Shown piece after piece: positions 1 to 9,339 of a stretch of 64,000 nucleotides of DNA. The notes beneath the pieces are model-generated. The model was not told where the DNA came from. It was given only the letters and a program-made list of their open reading frames with translations, and ran no database searches. The stretch covers positions 21,381 through 85,380 of the forward strand of contig CAZOHM010000008.1 of assembly GCA_964579795.1 (NCBI GenBank), given 5' to 3'. Within the stretch, counting starts at the first letter, position 1. Every line of letters starts with the position of its first letter. The stretch is from JAEYFP01 sp964579795 (GTDB taxonomy: Bacteria > Bacillota > Clostridia > Lachnospirales > Lachnospiraceae). A program made the position numbers and the translations under genes.

Positions 1-237
1 AAAACGTTTTAAACATCTGCTTCCCTGTACGACAAGAATTACAGAGACATAGACAAGTGCAAGAACCAGCATATCTGAAAACACTGCTTTCCTGCTGACT
101 ATATCAAACAATTTCTGTACAAGCTGACCTTCAAAATATACACCTGCTGAAAGTCCGGCATTATATATAATTCCAAAAACCGTTACAAATATCAACGGAA
201 CTATCTCTTTTTTAATGTAATAAGACAGTTTTTCCAA
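1..237 (-). CDS. ABC exporter, transmembrane N-terminus (partial, runs off window)
   Basis: An open frame of 79 codons without stop reaches the left edge of the window. It begins with TTG at 237, preceded at 6 nt by AGGAGA, 10 nt after the argS stop codon. The product starts MEKLSYYIKKEIVPLIF and shows two hydrophobic stretches (about residues 12-32 and 55-71) separated by a GQLVQKLFDIV segment. This is the usual start of the membrane domain of ABC-type multidrug/lipid exporters (ABC_membrane family). The ATPase half would lie outside the window, so the family call rests on the first helix pair only and the substrate cannot be guessed. It is probably co-transcribed with argS, given the spacing. 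The TTG start and truncation make it easy to miss. Confidence 0.65.
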   Translation of the reverse strand, partial: MEKLSYYIKKEIVPLIFVTVFGIIYNAGLSAGVYFEGQLVQKLFDIVSRKAVFSDMLVLALVYVSVILVVQGSRCLKRF

Positions 238-247
238 CTTTTTTCTC

Positions 248-2020
248 CTACATTCGTTCAGGTGCTGAAAATCCCAAAAGATCTATCCCTGTTTCAAGAA
301 CTTTTTTTGTCACGGCAAGCAGTGCAATCCATGCAGACTGTCGTTGTGCATCTTCTTCGCCAAGTATTTTATTCTCATGATAGAAACGATTAAACGCGTT
401 GGCCACATCATAAATATATGCGCATATTTTATGTGGTGCAATTTCTTCATAGGCTGTCTGTATCACACTGTTAAATTTAGTGAGTTCAAGCATCAGCGCC
501 TTATCAGAATCATTCTGTGCTTCTCCTATTGGCAGACTTTCAGGTGCAGCTGTGTTTGTCATATTCTGATATTTTGTGAGAATCGACTTGATACGGACAA
601 TTGTGTATAAAACATAAGGTCCTGTATTTCCCTCAAATGATGTGAATTTATCAATATCAAACACATAATCTTTTGTTGCCTGATTAGAAAGGTCTCCATA
701 TTTCACAGCAGCTAATGCTACTATTTTAGCTGTTTTACGTGCTTCTTCCTCCTCTACTTCATGGTTTTCAGTAATTTTGCGATACATTTCCTCGTTGATA
801 TCAGAAATCAATGTCTCTAAGCGCATTACTCCGCCATCTCTTGTTTTAAAAGGCTTTCCATCTTTCCCGTTCATTGTCCCGAACCCAAGAAAATCAAGCT
901 GTACTCTGTCTTCTACAATACCTGCCTTCTTTGCGCAACGAAATACCTGAACAAAATGCATATCCTGACGTTTGTCAACTACATAAATAATCTGGTCAGG
1001 ATTCAATTCCTTTCTTCTTTCCACAAGGGTAGCTAGATCAGTCGTTGTATAGAGGGCTGCTCCGTCTGATTTTAAAATCATACAAGGCGGAACTTCCTTT
1101 GTATCCGTTTCTTCCTTTACATCAACAACAAGTGCATTGTCGCTCTCATAAGCAAGCTTGTCAGCTTTCAACTGCTCAACAAGTGGTGGAATATAAGACT
1201 GTACATCAGATTCACCCTTCCACCATTCAAAGGATACATTCAGATTTGCATAATTCTTTTTTAAATCTGCAACAGATACCGCCATAATATGTTCCCATAA
1301 AGCCCGGTATCCCCTATTTCCGCTTTGCAGCAGAAGTGTTGCATTCATTGCCTTGTCCTTATATGCTTCGTCCTCTTTGGATTTCTTACTGGCTGTTGGG
1401 TATATTTCTTCCAGTTCAGAAATAGTAAACGGCGCACTCTCAGGATAGCTTCCCGTAAAATTCTCATCAAAATACGGCAGCTGCGGCTGACGCTCTTTCA
1501 ATTCTGTAATAATCAGCCCCATCTGCAGTCCCCAGTCGCCCAGATGAATATCACCAATAACCTGATTTCCCATATAGCGGCAGATTCTCTTTACGCTCTC
1601 GCCTATAATTGCAGATCTCAAATGACCAACATGCAATGGCTTTGCAACATTCGGTCCACCAAAATCAACAAGAATTGTATGTGGATTTTCCATCTTTTCC
1701 AAACCAAGTTTTGCATCCTTATGCATTTCTTCCACATAGTCTCTCAAAAATGCAGTTCCAAGCTTAAGATTCAAAAACCCGGGCGTGACTGCCTCAACTG
1801 CCGAAAATATCTGCTGATCGTCAATCGCCTTTGCAACATCATTTGCAATCATAATAGGTGCCTTCTTATATTCCTTTGCAGCAGCCATTGCTCCATTACA
1901 CTGGAATTCACACAAGTCAGGTCTGTTAGACAGTGTCACCTTCCCATATTTTTTATCATAACCCGCCTTTTCAAAGGCAGTTTCCATTTCTTCCGAAATC
2001 TGGGCTAATAATGTTTTCAT
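248..2020 (-). CDS. argS: Arginyl-tRNA synthetase
   Basis: Class I aminoacyl-tRNA synthetase charging tRNA-Arg in the cytoplasm. The 590-residue length fits the family. The N-terminal Add-1 tRNA-binding domain covers about residues 1-110. The HIGH motif appears as HVGH at residues 130-133 in the block KPLHVGHLRSAIIG. The second nucleotide-binding loop lies near residue 395 in FKTRDGGVMRLETL, the usual ArgRS replacement for KMSKS. The C-terminal DALR anticodon-binding domain ends in LLGFSAPERM, a typical ArgRS terminus. The ATG at 2020 follows a good AAGGAG site. The gene lies 82 bp downstream of the dapF-like gene on the same strand and 10 bp before the ABC exporter gene. Nothing is missing. 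Confidence 0.97.
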   Translation of the reverse strand: MKTLLAQISEEMETAFEKAGYDKKYGKVTLSNRPDLCEFQCNGAMAAAKEYKKAPIMIANDVAKAIDDQQIFSAVEAVTPGFLNLKLGTAFLRDYVEEMHKDAKLGLEKMENPHTILVDFGGPNVAKPLHVGHLRSAIIGESVKRICRYMGNQVIGDIHLGDWGLQMGLIITELKERQPQLPYFDENFTGSYPESAPFTISELEEIYPTASKKSKEDEAYKDKAMNATLLLQSGNRGYRALWEHIMAVSVADLKKNYANLNVSFEWWKGESDVQSYIPPLVEQLKADKLAYESDNALVVDVKEETDTKEVPPCMILKSDGAALYTTTDLATLVERRKELNPDQIIYVVDKRQDMHFVQVFRCAKKAGIVEDRVQLDFLGFGTMNGKDGKPFKTRDGGVMRLETLISDINEEMYRKITENHEVEEEEARKTAKIVALAAVKYGDLSNQATKDYVFDIDKFTSFEGNTGPYVLYTIVRIKSILTKYQNMTNTAAPESLPIGEAQNDSDKALMLELTKFNSVIQTAYEEIAPHKICAYIYDVANAFNRFYHENKILGEEDAQRQSAWIALLAVTKKVLETGIDLLGFSAPERM

Positions 2021-2102
2021 TTTTCCTTACTCCTTATAGATAATTTCCAGTACTTTTCATAACTATAAATTTACCATAAAAAGAAGGAAAAATATACTCC
2101 TT

Positions 2103-2948
2103 TCATGCAAAAAAATCTGAGGCCAGAGAAATATCTCCAATATAAGTGACACTTCCTGTCAAGGAAACCGTTCCATCTTCATTCACAAGCACTTCCAGAA
2201 TACCACCTGGCATATGCACCGACACTGCTGCATCTGTAAGTCCCATTCGATAGCCAGCCGCTGCTGCTGCACATGCACTTGTACCGGAAGCGAGTGTATA
2301 ACCTGCACCACGCTCATAGATTTCTATCTCAAGATTATGCCTGTCAACAACGTGGCAAAGTTGCATATTCATTCGTTCCGGAAACTGTTCACAATTTTCT
2401 ACATACGGTCCAAGCTCCATTGCTGTTTCTTTTGTCACCTTTTCCATCATAATTACACAATGAGGATTTCCTACAGAAACACATGTCACATTATATAGCC
2501 GATCATGAAACATCATTGATTCATTCATTATTTCACGTTCTTCACCCGTTACCGGAATCTGTCCTGATGCAAACGATGCGCTGCCCATATTAACACGAAT
2601 ATCTGTACCCCGCATATTCAAAAATTCCACTTCCACAGTTCCTCCCAATGTATCAAGGGAAAACGGGCTTTTACGAACATACCCTTTATCCAGTAAATAT
2701 TTTCCGAAAATACGAATACCGTTTCCTGACTTTTCTGCCTCGGAACCATCCGGATTATAGATCTTTACACTGATTCTCCCATCATTCATAAACGGTCCAA
2801 ATAAAATCCCATCTGAACCGGCACCAAAATTCCTGTTACAAATTTTCTGGATCCGGTCAGTATTCAGTTCTATTTCTGTTCTATTTGGGTCAATCACAAG
2901 ATAATCATTTCCAAGTCCCTGATATTTGCTCATTATTAATTGTTCCAT
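2103..2948 (-). CDS. DapF-family epimerase-like protein lacking both catalytic cysteines
   Basis: The product (281 aa) is a full-length member of the diaminopimelate epimerase (DapF) fold: N-terminal YQGLGNDYLVID, first active-site block PDGSEAEKSGNGIR, VGNPHCVI, and second block YERGAGYTLASGTSACA. In DapF the two-base mechanism uses one Cys in each block (EAExCGNG and LACGTGA). Here both positions are Ser (residues 74 and 221; codons TCA and TCC read directly). Other substrate-binding residues (N, E, GN, GT) look kept. It may therefore epimerise another compound, work by another chemistry, or be a non-catalytic paralogue; classical DapF activity is doubtful. I chose the ATG at 2948 because GGGG lies 7 nt upstream, while the ATG at 2954 is only 1 nt from it. 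It is upstream of argS and probably co-transcribed. Confidence 0.85.
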   Translation of the reverse strand: MEQLIMSKYQGLGNDYLVIDPNRTEIELNTDRIQKICNRNFGAGSDGILFGPFMNDGRISVKIYNPDGSEAEKSGNGIRIFGKYLLDKGYVRKSPFSLDTLGGTVEVEFLNMRGTDIRVNMGSASFASGQIPVTGEEREIMNESMMFHDRLYNVTCVSVGNPHCVIMMEKVTKETAMELGPYVENCEQFPERMNMQLCHVVDRHNLEIEIYERGAGYTLASGTSACAAAAAGYRMGLTDAAVSVHMPGGILEVLVNEDGTVSLTGSVTYIGDISLASDFFA

Positions 2949-3061
2949 TTTCATTCCCCTTTCTCACTCTGCCTTCTGCTTTACAGATATTCATTTTGTT
3001 CATCTAATTTTAGTATATGTTTTTATTTTTGCAATTAATATTGTTATTCTTGTCTGAAACA

Positions 3062-3090
3062 TTGCATAAAATGCTTGCGTGTGATACAAT
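3062..3090 (+). promoter_or_regulatory. Sigma-A promoter of the AraC-type gene
   Basis: TTGCAT (3062-3067), a 17-bp spacer and TACAAT (3085-3090). It lies inside the longer reading frame that opens at 3017, which supports the downstream start at 3143. Confidence 0.6.
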
Positions 3091-3142
3091 ACAGCATAGA
3101 TTCAACATATTCAGACAGAAAGAATTGAGGGGGCAGCAAATC

Positions 3143-3964
3143 ATGCAAAAATCAGGTTATCTATACCAAAATTTCCGTCTCTTCCATCTGCGGGACAAAA
3201 AGAATCGGAGCTTTGAATACCATTATCACGACTTCCATAAAATCATTATTTTTTTATCAGGAAATGTAACCTATTTGATTGAAGGAAAATCCTATGCGCT
3301 CAAATCCTGGGATATTCTACTTGTCAGTCAGCATGCGATTCACAAGCCAATTATTGACCCGACTACCTATTATGAACGTATCGTAATCTGGATTGATAAA
3401 AACTATATGGAGCAGTCTCCTTCTGACTTGACAGCATGCTTTCAGAAAGCCTCCGAACGTTGTTTTAATCTAATTCGACTTTCAAGTGGACTGATTGATC
3501 GATTAAAAAGCACGGTGCGCTCTCTTGAGTTGAGTTTATCTGAAAATGAAGTGGAATTTGGCCATGAACTTCTGACAGAATCGTTGTTTCGTGAACTAAT
3601 GATTTATATCAATCGAATATACCTTGGAAAGAAATATGAAAAAGAACCAGAAGCGTTAAAATTTGATAAGCGAATCGAAGAAATCTTAAAATATATCCAT
3701 ACACATCTTAGCGAAGATCTGACACTGGAGCAGCTTGCTGATACATTTTATCTAAGCAAATACTATTTGATGCATAAATTCAAAGAAGAGACAGGATATA
3801 CAATCCATAACTATATTCTGCAAAAGCGTCTGCTGCTTGTAAACAGGCTTCACACAGAAGGTATGCCCATTACAAAAGCCGCACTGACTGGCGGCTTTAA
3901 GGATTACTCAACATACTATAGAGCTGCTAAACGAGATCTTTCAAATTCGTATGCAGACTCATGA
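3143..3964 (+). CDS. AraC-family transcriptional regulator with cupin-type sensor domain
   Basis: A 273-residue regulator. Residues 1-110 look like an AraC_binding cupin domain (FEYHYHDFHKIIIFLSG, YLIEGKSYALKSWDILLV), which usually binds a small ligand such as a sugar or oligosaccharide. Residues about 170-270 form the double helix-turn-helix of AraC/XylS proteins: LTLEQLADTFYLSKYYLMHKFK and then PITKAALTGGFKDYSTYYRAAK. The ATG at 3143 is preceded by GAGGGGG at a good distance. The upstream ATG at 3017 would add 42 residues unlike the family and would lie before the promoter. The gene stands alone on the plus strand, divergent from the dapF-like gene and convergent with queH, so its target is not evident. 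Confidence 0.88.
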   Translation: MQKSGYLYQNFRLFHLRDKKNRSFEYHYHDFHKIIIFLSGNVTYLIEGKSYALKSWDILLVSQHAIHKPIIDPTTYYERIVIWIDKNYMEQSPSDLTACFQKASERCFNLIRLSSGLIDRLKSTVRSLELSLSENEVEFGHELLTESLFRELMIYINRIYLGKKYEKEPEALKFDKRIEEILKYIHTHLSEDLTLEQLADTFYLSKYYLMHKFKEETGYTIHNYILQKRLLLVNRLHTEGMPITKAALTGGFKDYSTYYRAAKRDLSNSYADS

Positions 3965-3973
3965 TTTGATAAT

Positions 3974-4615
3974 TCATTTTGCGTTTTCTGTTTCGGATTT
4001 TTGTCTCCTCGAATACACGCAGCCACAGTAATTCTGTCTGTACAAACCATATTTTTCAGAGAGCTGTACAGACTGTTTGTATCCGTCCTTCTTTTTAAAA
4101 TCAGATGGCAAATGTAACACACCCATCTCGCGTCCGATTTGTTCACCAATTTCATTTATTCTGGCAGCATTTTTAAGTGGGCTGATTGTTAGAGTCGTTG
4201 TGAAATAATCAAATCCATTCTGCTTTGCAATTTTTACACTCTCGCGAAGTCTGTACTCATAGCATTTCATGCAGCGCTCACCACCTTCCGGTGCCTGCTC
4301 AAGTCCCTTTGACAGCTCAAAAAACACTTCCGGATGATAGTCTCCTTCCAGATATGAAATAGAATAATGATTTTCCCTGTTCAATGTCTCAATTAACCGT
4401 TTCTGCTCTGACGCCCTTTTTATATATTCATCTTGCGGATAAATATTAGGATTAAAATAAAACACTGTTATTTCAAAGTATTGTGCCAGATACAGCAAAC
4501 AATAGCTGCTGCATGGAGCGCAGCAGCTATGTAACAGCAATTTAGGCATTGTCTGTTTTGTTTTTATTTCAGAAAGCAGTTCATCCAGCTTTTTCTGATA
4601 ATTAATTACATTCAT
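3974..4615 (-). CDS. queH: Epoxyqueuosine reductase QueH
   Basis: QueH (DUF208 family, 213 aa) reduces epoxyqueuosine to queuosine in tRNA, the last step of that modification, and is unrelated to QueG. The family's cysteine pattern is visible: LLHSCCAPCSSYC (Cys31, Cys32, Cys35), ERCMKCYEYRL (Cys115, Cys118) and NYCGCVYS (Cys197, Cys199). The stretch FYFNPNIYPQDEYIKR is also typical. The ATG overlaps the TGA of purL as ATGA, so translation is coupled to purL although the two pathways are not related. The gene ends 9 bp from the convergent AraC gene. Other queuosine genes are not in the window. Confidence 0.92.
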   Translation of the reverse strand: MNVINYQKKLDELLSEIKTKQTMPKLLLHSCCAPCSSYCLLYLAQYFEITVFYFNPNIYPQDEYIKRASEQKRLIETLNRENHYSISYLEGDYHPEVFFELSKGLEQAPEGGERCMKCYEYRLRESVKIAKQNGFDYFTTTLTISPLKNAARINEIGEQIGREMGVLHLPSDFKKKDGYKQSVQLSEKYGLYRQNYCGCVYSRRQKSETENAK

Positions 4616-7600
4616 TTAAAATACTCCACACCTGATTCAAAAATCATCATATCCTTGTCACCATAAATATTCATGGCAACACTGTCGCCTCGTCGTTCAG
4701 AATGTCCCATCTTTCCAAAGCATCTTCCGTCCGGACTAGTAATTCCCTCTATTGCCATATAGGAACCATTGATATTCCATTCTTCATCCATGGAAATGTT
4801 CCCATTAATATCAACATACTGTGTTGCAACCTGACCGTTTGCGAACAGCTTCTTCATCCACTCTTCATTTGCAACAAATCGTCCTTCACCATGAGAAGCA
4901 GGGATGACATATGTCTTTCCAAGCTCTGCTTTTGACAGCCATGGGGATTTGTTTGATACTACTTTGGTATATACCATTTTTGAAATATGACGGTTAATTG
5001 TATTAAATGTCAAGGTTGGAGACTGCTCTGTCTGATCCTGAATTTCACCTGTCGGAACAAGACCAAGCTTAACAAGTGCCTGGAAACCATTACAAATACC
5101 AAGTACCAGTCCATCACGCTGATTCAGCAAATCAGAAACCGCTTCTCTGATAGCGGCATTTCTAAATGCTGTTGCAAAAAACTTGGCAGATCCGTCAGGC
5201 TCATCTCCGGCTGAAAATCCACCAGGGAACATGATAATCTGTGCCTGTCTGATATTCTTTTCATACACTGCAACAGAATCTCTGATATCCTGCGCTGTCA
5301 TATTAGTAAATACCTTGGTCACAACAGATGCGCCTGCACTCTCAAAAGCTTTTGCACTGTCATATTCACAATTCGTTCCCGGAAATACAGGAATAAACAC
5401 TGTTGGCTTTGCAACCCTGTTCTTGCAGACATATACCTTGTCAGCTGTAAACAGCTTTGTTTCAATTTTTTCTGTATTGTTTTCCGCCTTTGTCGGAAAT
5501 ACCTTTTCCAAAGTACCGCTCCATGCTTCCAATGCTTCCTTCATGGAAATTGACATGTTTTGATATGCAAATCCCGCGTTCTCTGTCACTTCACCAATTA
5601 CAGTATAGGTCACTGCAAGCTTTCCAACACGATCTGCTGGGACTTCTGCAACAAGTGCTCCAAATCCGGCTTTGAATAAGTCCTCCAAAGCAACATTGTG
5701 CTCTATCTTAACTCCAAGTCCATTTCCAAAAGCCATTTTGCTGACTGCTGCAGCAATACCCTTTCCATCCAATGCATATGCAGAAACAATATTTCCGTTC
5801 TGAATATCCTGATGGAATTTTTCATAGGCATTCATAATTTCTGAATAGCATGGTAAATCATATGCATCCCTGTCAATCTGCATCAAGATAATCTTACTTC
5901 CTGCATGCTTAAACTCCGGAGTAATAATATCCTTTTCCTTCGCAACATCTACAGCAAAAGAAACAAGTGTCGGAGGCACATCAATTTCATTGAAGGTACC
6001 GGACATACTGTCCTTCCCACCAATTGATGCGAGTCCAAATCCTAGCTGTGCATCAAATGCACCTAATAACGCAGAAAATGGCTGACTCCATCTAGATGCC
6101 TCTTCTGTCATCCTTCTGAAATATTCCTGGAACGTAAATCTGATTTTCTTATAGTCACCGCCTGCTGCCACAATCCTTGCAATAGATTCCAGTACCGCAT
6201 AAACGGCACCATGATATGGGCTCCAGGATGATAGGTATGGATCAAATCCGCAGCTCATCATTGTAACAACGTCTGTTTTCCCTTTGAGTACTGGAAGCTT
6301 TGCAACCATAGTCTGTGTCTCACTCAGCTGATACTTTCCACCATATGGCATAAACACAGAGCCTGCGCCAATTGATGCGTCAAACATCTCAACAAGTCCC
6401 TTTTGAGAGCATACATTCAAATCACTTAATGTTGAAAGCCATGCTCCTCTTACATCTTTACTTTTGAGTGACTCTTCCACAGCAGGAATCTCAGGCTTTG
6501 CAAAAAACGTATCTGTTTCCTTTGGCATGTTTACTTTCACTTTTGTTTCCTGATGCGCTCCGTTTGTATCAAGAAATGCTCTGGACAGATTCACAATTTC
6601 CTTATCTCTCCACAATAGAACAAGTCTTGGAGATTCTGTTACAACTGCGACCTCAACTGCCTCCAGATTTTCCTCCTGTGCATATGCTAAAAACTGCGCT
6701 GTATCCTGCGGGGAAACTACAACTGCCATTCTTTCCTGTGACTCTGAAATTGCCAGTTCTGTTCCATCCAGACCGGCATATTTCTTAGGAACTTTATCAA
6801 GATTGATTCTTAATCCGTCAGCAAGCTCTCCGATTGCAACAGAGACACCGCCTGCACCAAAATCATTACATTTTTTAATTAGTCTGCTGACCTCTTCTCT
6901 TCTAAACAGTCTCTGCAGCTTTCTTTCTGTCGGAGCATTTCCCTTTTGAACCTCTGCACCACATGTTTCAATTGACTGTTCTGTGTGAACCTTGGAAGAT
7001 CCTGTTGCTCCGCCACAGCCATCACGGCCGGTTCTGCCGCCAAGCAGAATAATAATATCTCCCGGATCCGATGATTCCCTGATAACATTTTTGCGTGGTG
7101 CTGCACCCATGACTGCACCAATTTCCATTCTTTTTGCAACATAATCAGGATGATAGATTTCTTTTACATATCCAGTAGCCAACCCAATCTGATTGCCGTA
7201 TGAGGAATACCCACTCGCAGCACCTCTGACAAGTTTTTTCTGCGGGAGTTTTCCGCGAAGCGTTTTGCCAAGGGAAACTGTCGGATCAGCAGCACCTGTT
7301 ACTCGCATTGCCTGATAAACATAAGATCTTCCCGAAAGAGGATCTCTGATTGCTCCTCCAAGGCAGGTCGCAGCTCCACCAAACGGTTCAATCTCTGTTG
7401 GATGGTTATGTGTTTCATTTTTAAAGCAGACTAGCCATTCCTCTGTTTTTCCGTCAATGTCTACCGGTACAACAATTGAACAGGCATTAATTTCATCAGA
7501 CTCTTCCATGTCATGCAGCTTTCCGTCAGCTTTTAATTTGCGCATTGCCATTAACGCCAGATCCATCAAGCAGACAAACTTATCCTTTCTTCCATGGAAA

Positions 7601-8385
7601 ATTTCTTCTCTTGTCTCTAAATATTTCTGATAGGAGACTTCTATCGGCTTTTTATAGTAACCTTCATCAAATTGTACATCTGTCAATTCAGTGGAAAATG
7701 TTGTATGACGGCAATGATCTGACCAGTAAGTATCCAGAACACGAATTTCTGTCATAGAAGGATCTCTATGCTCTTCAGTATAGTAATAGTTCTGAATATG
7801 TTTAAAATCCTTGTATGTCATGGCAAGTCCAAGTGATGCATACAGCTCCTGCAGCTTCTGTTCATCCATACTCTGAAATCCATCAAATATCTTTATATCG
7901 GAAGGCTCTTCAAACTCAGTCACAAGTGTATCCGGTTTTACAAGACCCGTCTCTCGTGAGTCAACAGGGTTAATACAGTAGCTCTTGATTCGGTCAAACT
8001 CATCATCTGTAATCATTCCTTCAAAACAATAGGTGACTGCTGTTTTGATAATCGGTTCTTCATCCTCTTTCAGAAACTTTACACACTGAACAGCTGAATC
8101 TGCTCTCTGGTCAAACTGACCAGGCAGAAACTCTACAGAAAATACTCTTGAGTCTTTTTTTTGCGGAAACTCTTCTTCATACAGTAAATCAACAGGCGGC
8201 TCAGAAAACACTGTTTTACAAGCCTGTTGAAATGTTTCCTCAGAGATGTTTTCCACATCATATCGTATCAGTTCTCTGACACAATCAACTCCCTTGATTG
8301 CAAGATAACTTTTGATTTCCTCACTGAGTTCCTTTGCTTTTACTGCAAAAGGTGTTCTTTTTTCTACATAAATACGCTTAACCAC
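4612..8385 (-). CDS. purL: Phosphoribosylformylglycinamidine synthase, single-chain (PurL with PurS- and PurQ-like domains)
   Basis: This 1257-residue enzyme makes FGAM from FGAR, glutamine and ATP in purine synthesis. The order is a PurS-like N-terminal domain, a linker, two PurM-like synthetase halves (first half with FKNETHNHPTEIEPFGGAAT; GGRTGRDGCGGATGSS), and a C-terminal class I glutaminase with VLGICNGFQALVKLG (nucleophile near Cys1098) and GHSERR (catalytic His/Glu near 1228-1230). This long fused form occurs in Proteobacteria, eukaryotes, Bacteroides and many Clostridia, whereas Bacillus uses separate PurS, PurQ and PurL. I chose GTG at 8385 because GGAGG lies 8 nt upstream; a GTG at 8400 in the same frame has no ribosome binding site. 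It lies 20 bp after degV and overlaps queH by ATGA. Confidence 0.95.
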   Translation of the reverse strand: MVKRIYVEKRTPFAVKAKELSEEIKSYLAIKGVDCVRELIRYDVENISEETFQQACKTVFSEPPVDLLYEEEFPQKKDSRVFSVEFLPGQFDQRADSAVQCVKFLKEDEEPIIKTAVTYCFEGMITDDEFDRIKSYCINPVDSRETGLVKPDTLVTEFEEPSDIKIFDGFQSMDEQKLQELYASLGLAMTYKDFKHIQNYYYTEEHRDPSMTEIRVLDTYWSDHCRHTTFSTELTDVQFDEGYYKKPIEVSYQKYLETREEIFHGRKDKFVCLMDLALMAMRKLKADGKLHDMEESDEINACSIVVPVDIDGKTEEWLVCFKNETHNHPTEIEPFGGAATCLGGAIRDPLSGRSYVYQAMRVTGAADPTVSLGKTLRGKLPQKKLVRGAASGYSSYGNQIGLATGYVKEIYHPDYVAKRMEIGAVMGAAPRKNVIRESSDPGDIIILLGGRTGRDGCGGATGSSKVHTEQSIETCGAEVQKGNAPTERKLQRLFRREEVSRLIKKCNDFGAGGVSVAIGELADGLRINLDKVPKKYAGLDGTELAISESQERMAVVVSPQDTAQFLAYAQEENLEAVEVAVVTESPRLVLLWRDKEIVNLSRAFLDTNGAHQETKVKVNMPKETDTFFAKPEIPAVEESLKSKDVRGAWLSTLSDLNVCSQKGLVEMFDASIGAGSVFMPYGGKYQLSETQTMVAKLPVLKGKTDVVTMMSCGFDPYLSSWSPYHGAVYAVLESIARIVAAGGDYKKIRFTFQEYFRRMTEEASRWSQPFSALLGAFDAQLGFGLASIGGKDSMSGTFNEIDVPPTLVSFAVDVAKEKDIITPEFKHAGSKIILMQIDRDAYDLPCYSEIMNAYEKFHQDIQNGNIVSAYALDGKGIAAAVSKMAFGNGLGVKIEHNVALEDLFKAGFGALVAEVPADRVGKLAVTYTVIGEVTENAGFAYQNMSISMKEALEAWSGTLEKVFPTKAENNTEKIETKLFTADKVYVCKNRVAKPTVFIPVFPGTNCEYDSAKAFESAGASVVTKVFTNMTAQDIRDSVAVYEKNIRQAQIIMFPGGFSAGDEPDGSAKFFATAFRNAAIREAVSDLLNQRDGLVLGICNGFQALVKLGLVPTGEIQDQTEQSPTLTFNTINRHISKMVYTKVVSNKSPWLSKAELGKTYVIPASHGEGRFVANEEWMKKLFANGQVATQYVDINGNISMDEEWNINGSYMAIEGITSPDGRCFGKMGHSERRGDSVAMNIYGDKDMMIFESGVEYFK

Positions 8386-8405
8386 TGTTTTCTCCTCCAC
8401 ATATG

Positions 8406-9320
8406 TTATTTAGTTTCTTCTGACGTATTATCGATTACCTGATATGCCAGATAAGCCTCTTTATCTTGATCCGTAAAGACAAATCCAAGAATCCCTCTAC
8501 CAGTATGTGCTCCAATTGCACATCCAACACACGATTTCAACACTCTTACAGGTGAAATATGCTCCCTCATTAATTCATTAAATTGAAGTTGCGCCTCTTC
8601 GTCCTCTCCATGTACAATCCCGACAATTGTGTTGGAAAAGTCCGAACAGTCCTTTTGTGCCTCCTCAACAAGCCTGCGCATTGCCTTTTTCCTTCCACGG
8701 ACAGATGCAAGTGCCTTTAATGCACCATTCTCATCAACGGTAATAATCGGTTTCACATCAAGTACCTCACCAACTGAACCGGCTACCTTGCTGAGTCTTC
8801 CACCCTTTACAAGATAGTATAACGTATTAACAGTAAAATAATGCTTTATATGATTATCTGAGTAATACTGTGCTGCCTCCTTTATTAACTCATCAGATGC
8901 TCCCTGCTCCTGCATCAGCAAAAGCTTATAAACAAGAAGACCAAACCCAAGTGATGCACAGTGTGAATCTACAATTGTCATTTTAAATTCAGGAAATTCT
9001 TCAAGCAAATCTCTATACGCCAATGTCGCAGCTCCAAATGTTCCGGCAATTCCTGTTGAAAAGCAAAGATAAAGTACTTCTTCACCTCTTTTTGCGTACT
9101 CCTCAAAGCAATTTTTAAACATATATTCATTGATATGATATGTTTTAATGTCATTTGTGCGGTCATCCAGAATATTATAAAAATCCTTTGTTGAAATATC
9201 AACCCTATCCAAATAATCTTTACCATTAATCGTAACTGGAGTTGGGATAATTTTCAATGCATACTTTCGTTCTATCCATTCAGGCATATCTGTAGCTGAA
9301 TCAGTTACAATCTTTACCAT
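8406..9320 (-). CDS. DegV family fatty-acid-binding protein
   Basis: 304 residues with the DegV family hallmarks: N-terminal VKIVTDSATDMP, the LCFSTGIAGTFGAA block that contacts the carboxylate of the bound lipid, and IVGIVHGEDEEAQ near the C-terminus. DegV-fold proteins (FakB-like) bind a fatty acid and, with FakA kinase, form acyl-phosphate; whether this copy is a FakB cannot be told, since no fakA lies nearby. The ATG at 9320 follows GAAAGGA. It sits between radA and purL on the same strand with gaps of about 20 bp, so it is likely in the same transcript. Confidence 0.9.
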   Translation of the reverse strand: MVKIVTDSATDMPEWIERKYALKIIPTPVTINGKDYLDRVDISTKDFYNILDDRTNDIKTYHINEYMFKNCFEEYAKRGEEVLYLCFSTGIAGTFGAATLAYRDLLEEFPEFKMTIVDSHCASLGFGLLVYKLLLMQEQGASDELIKEAAQYYSDNHIKHYFTVNTLYYLVKGGRLSKVAGSVGEVLDVKPIITVDENGALKALASVRGRKKAMRRLVEEAQKDCSDFSNTIVGIVHGEDEEAQLQFNELMREHISPVRVLKSCVGCAIGAHTGRGILGFVFTDQDKEAYLAYQVIDNTSEETK

Positions 9321-9339
9321 TCTCTGTTCCTTTCACATT

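Noticed and set aside
1..14. AAAACGTTTT at the left edge matching the core of the repeat at 14181-14190
   Set aside because: It is only a 10-bp A+T-rich match inside the ABC exporter coding frame and without flanking symmetry, so it is most likely chance.
3017..3142. Longer start for the AraC-type gene at 3017
   Set aside because: The sigma-A promoter at 3062-3090 lies downstream of it, the extra residues are unlike the family, and 3143 has a better ribosome binding site.
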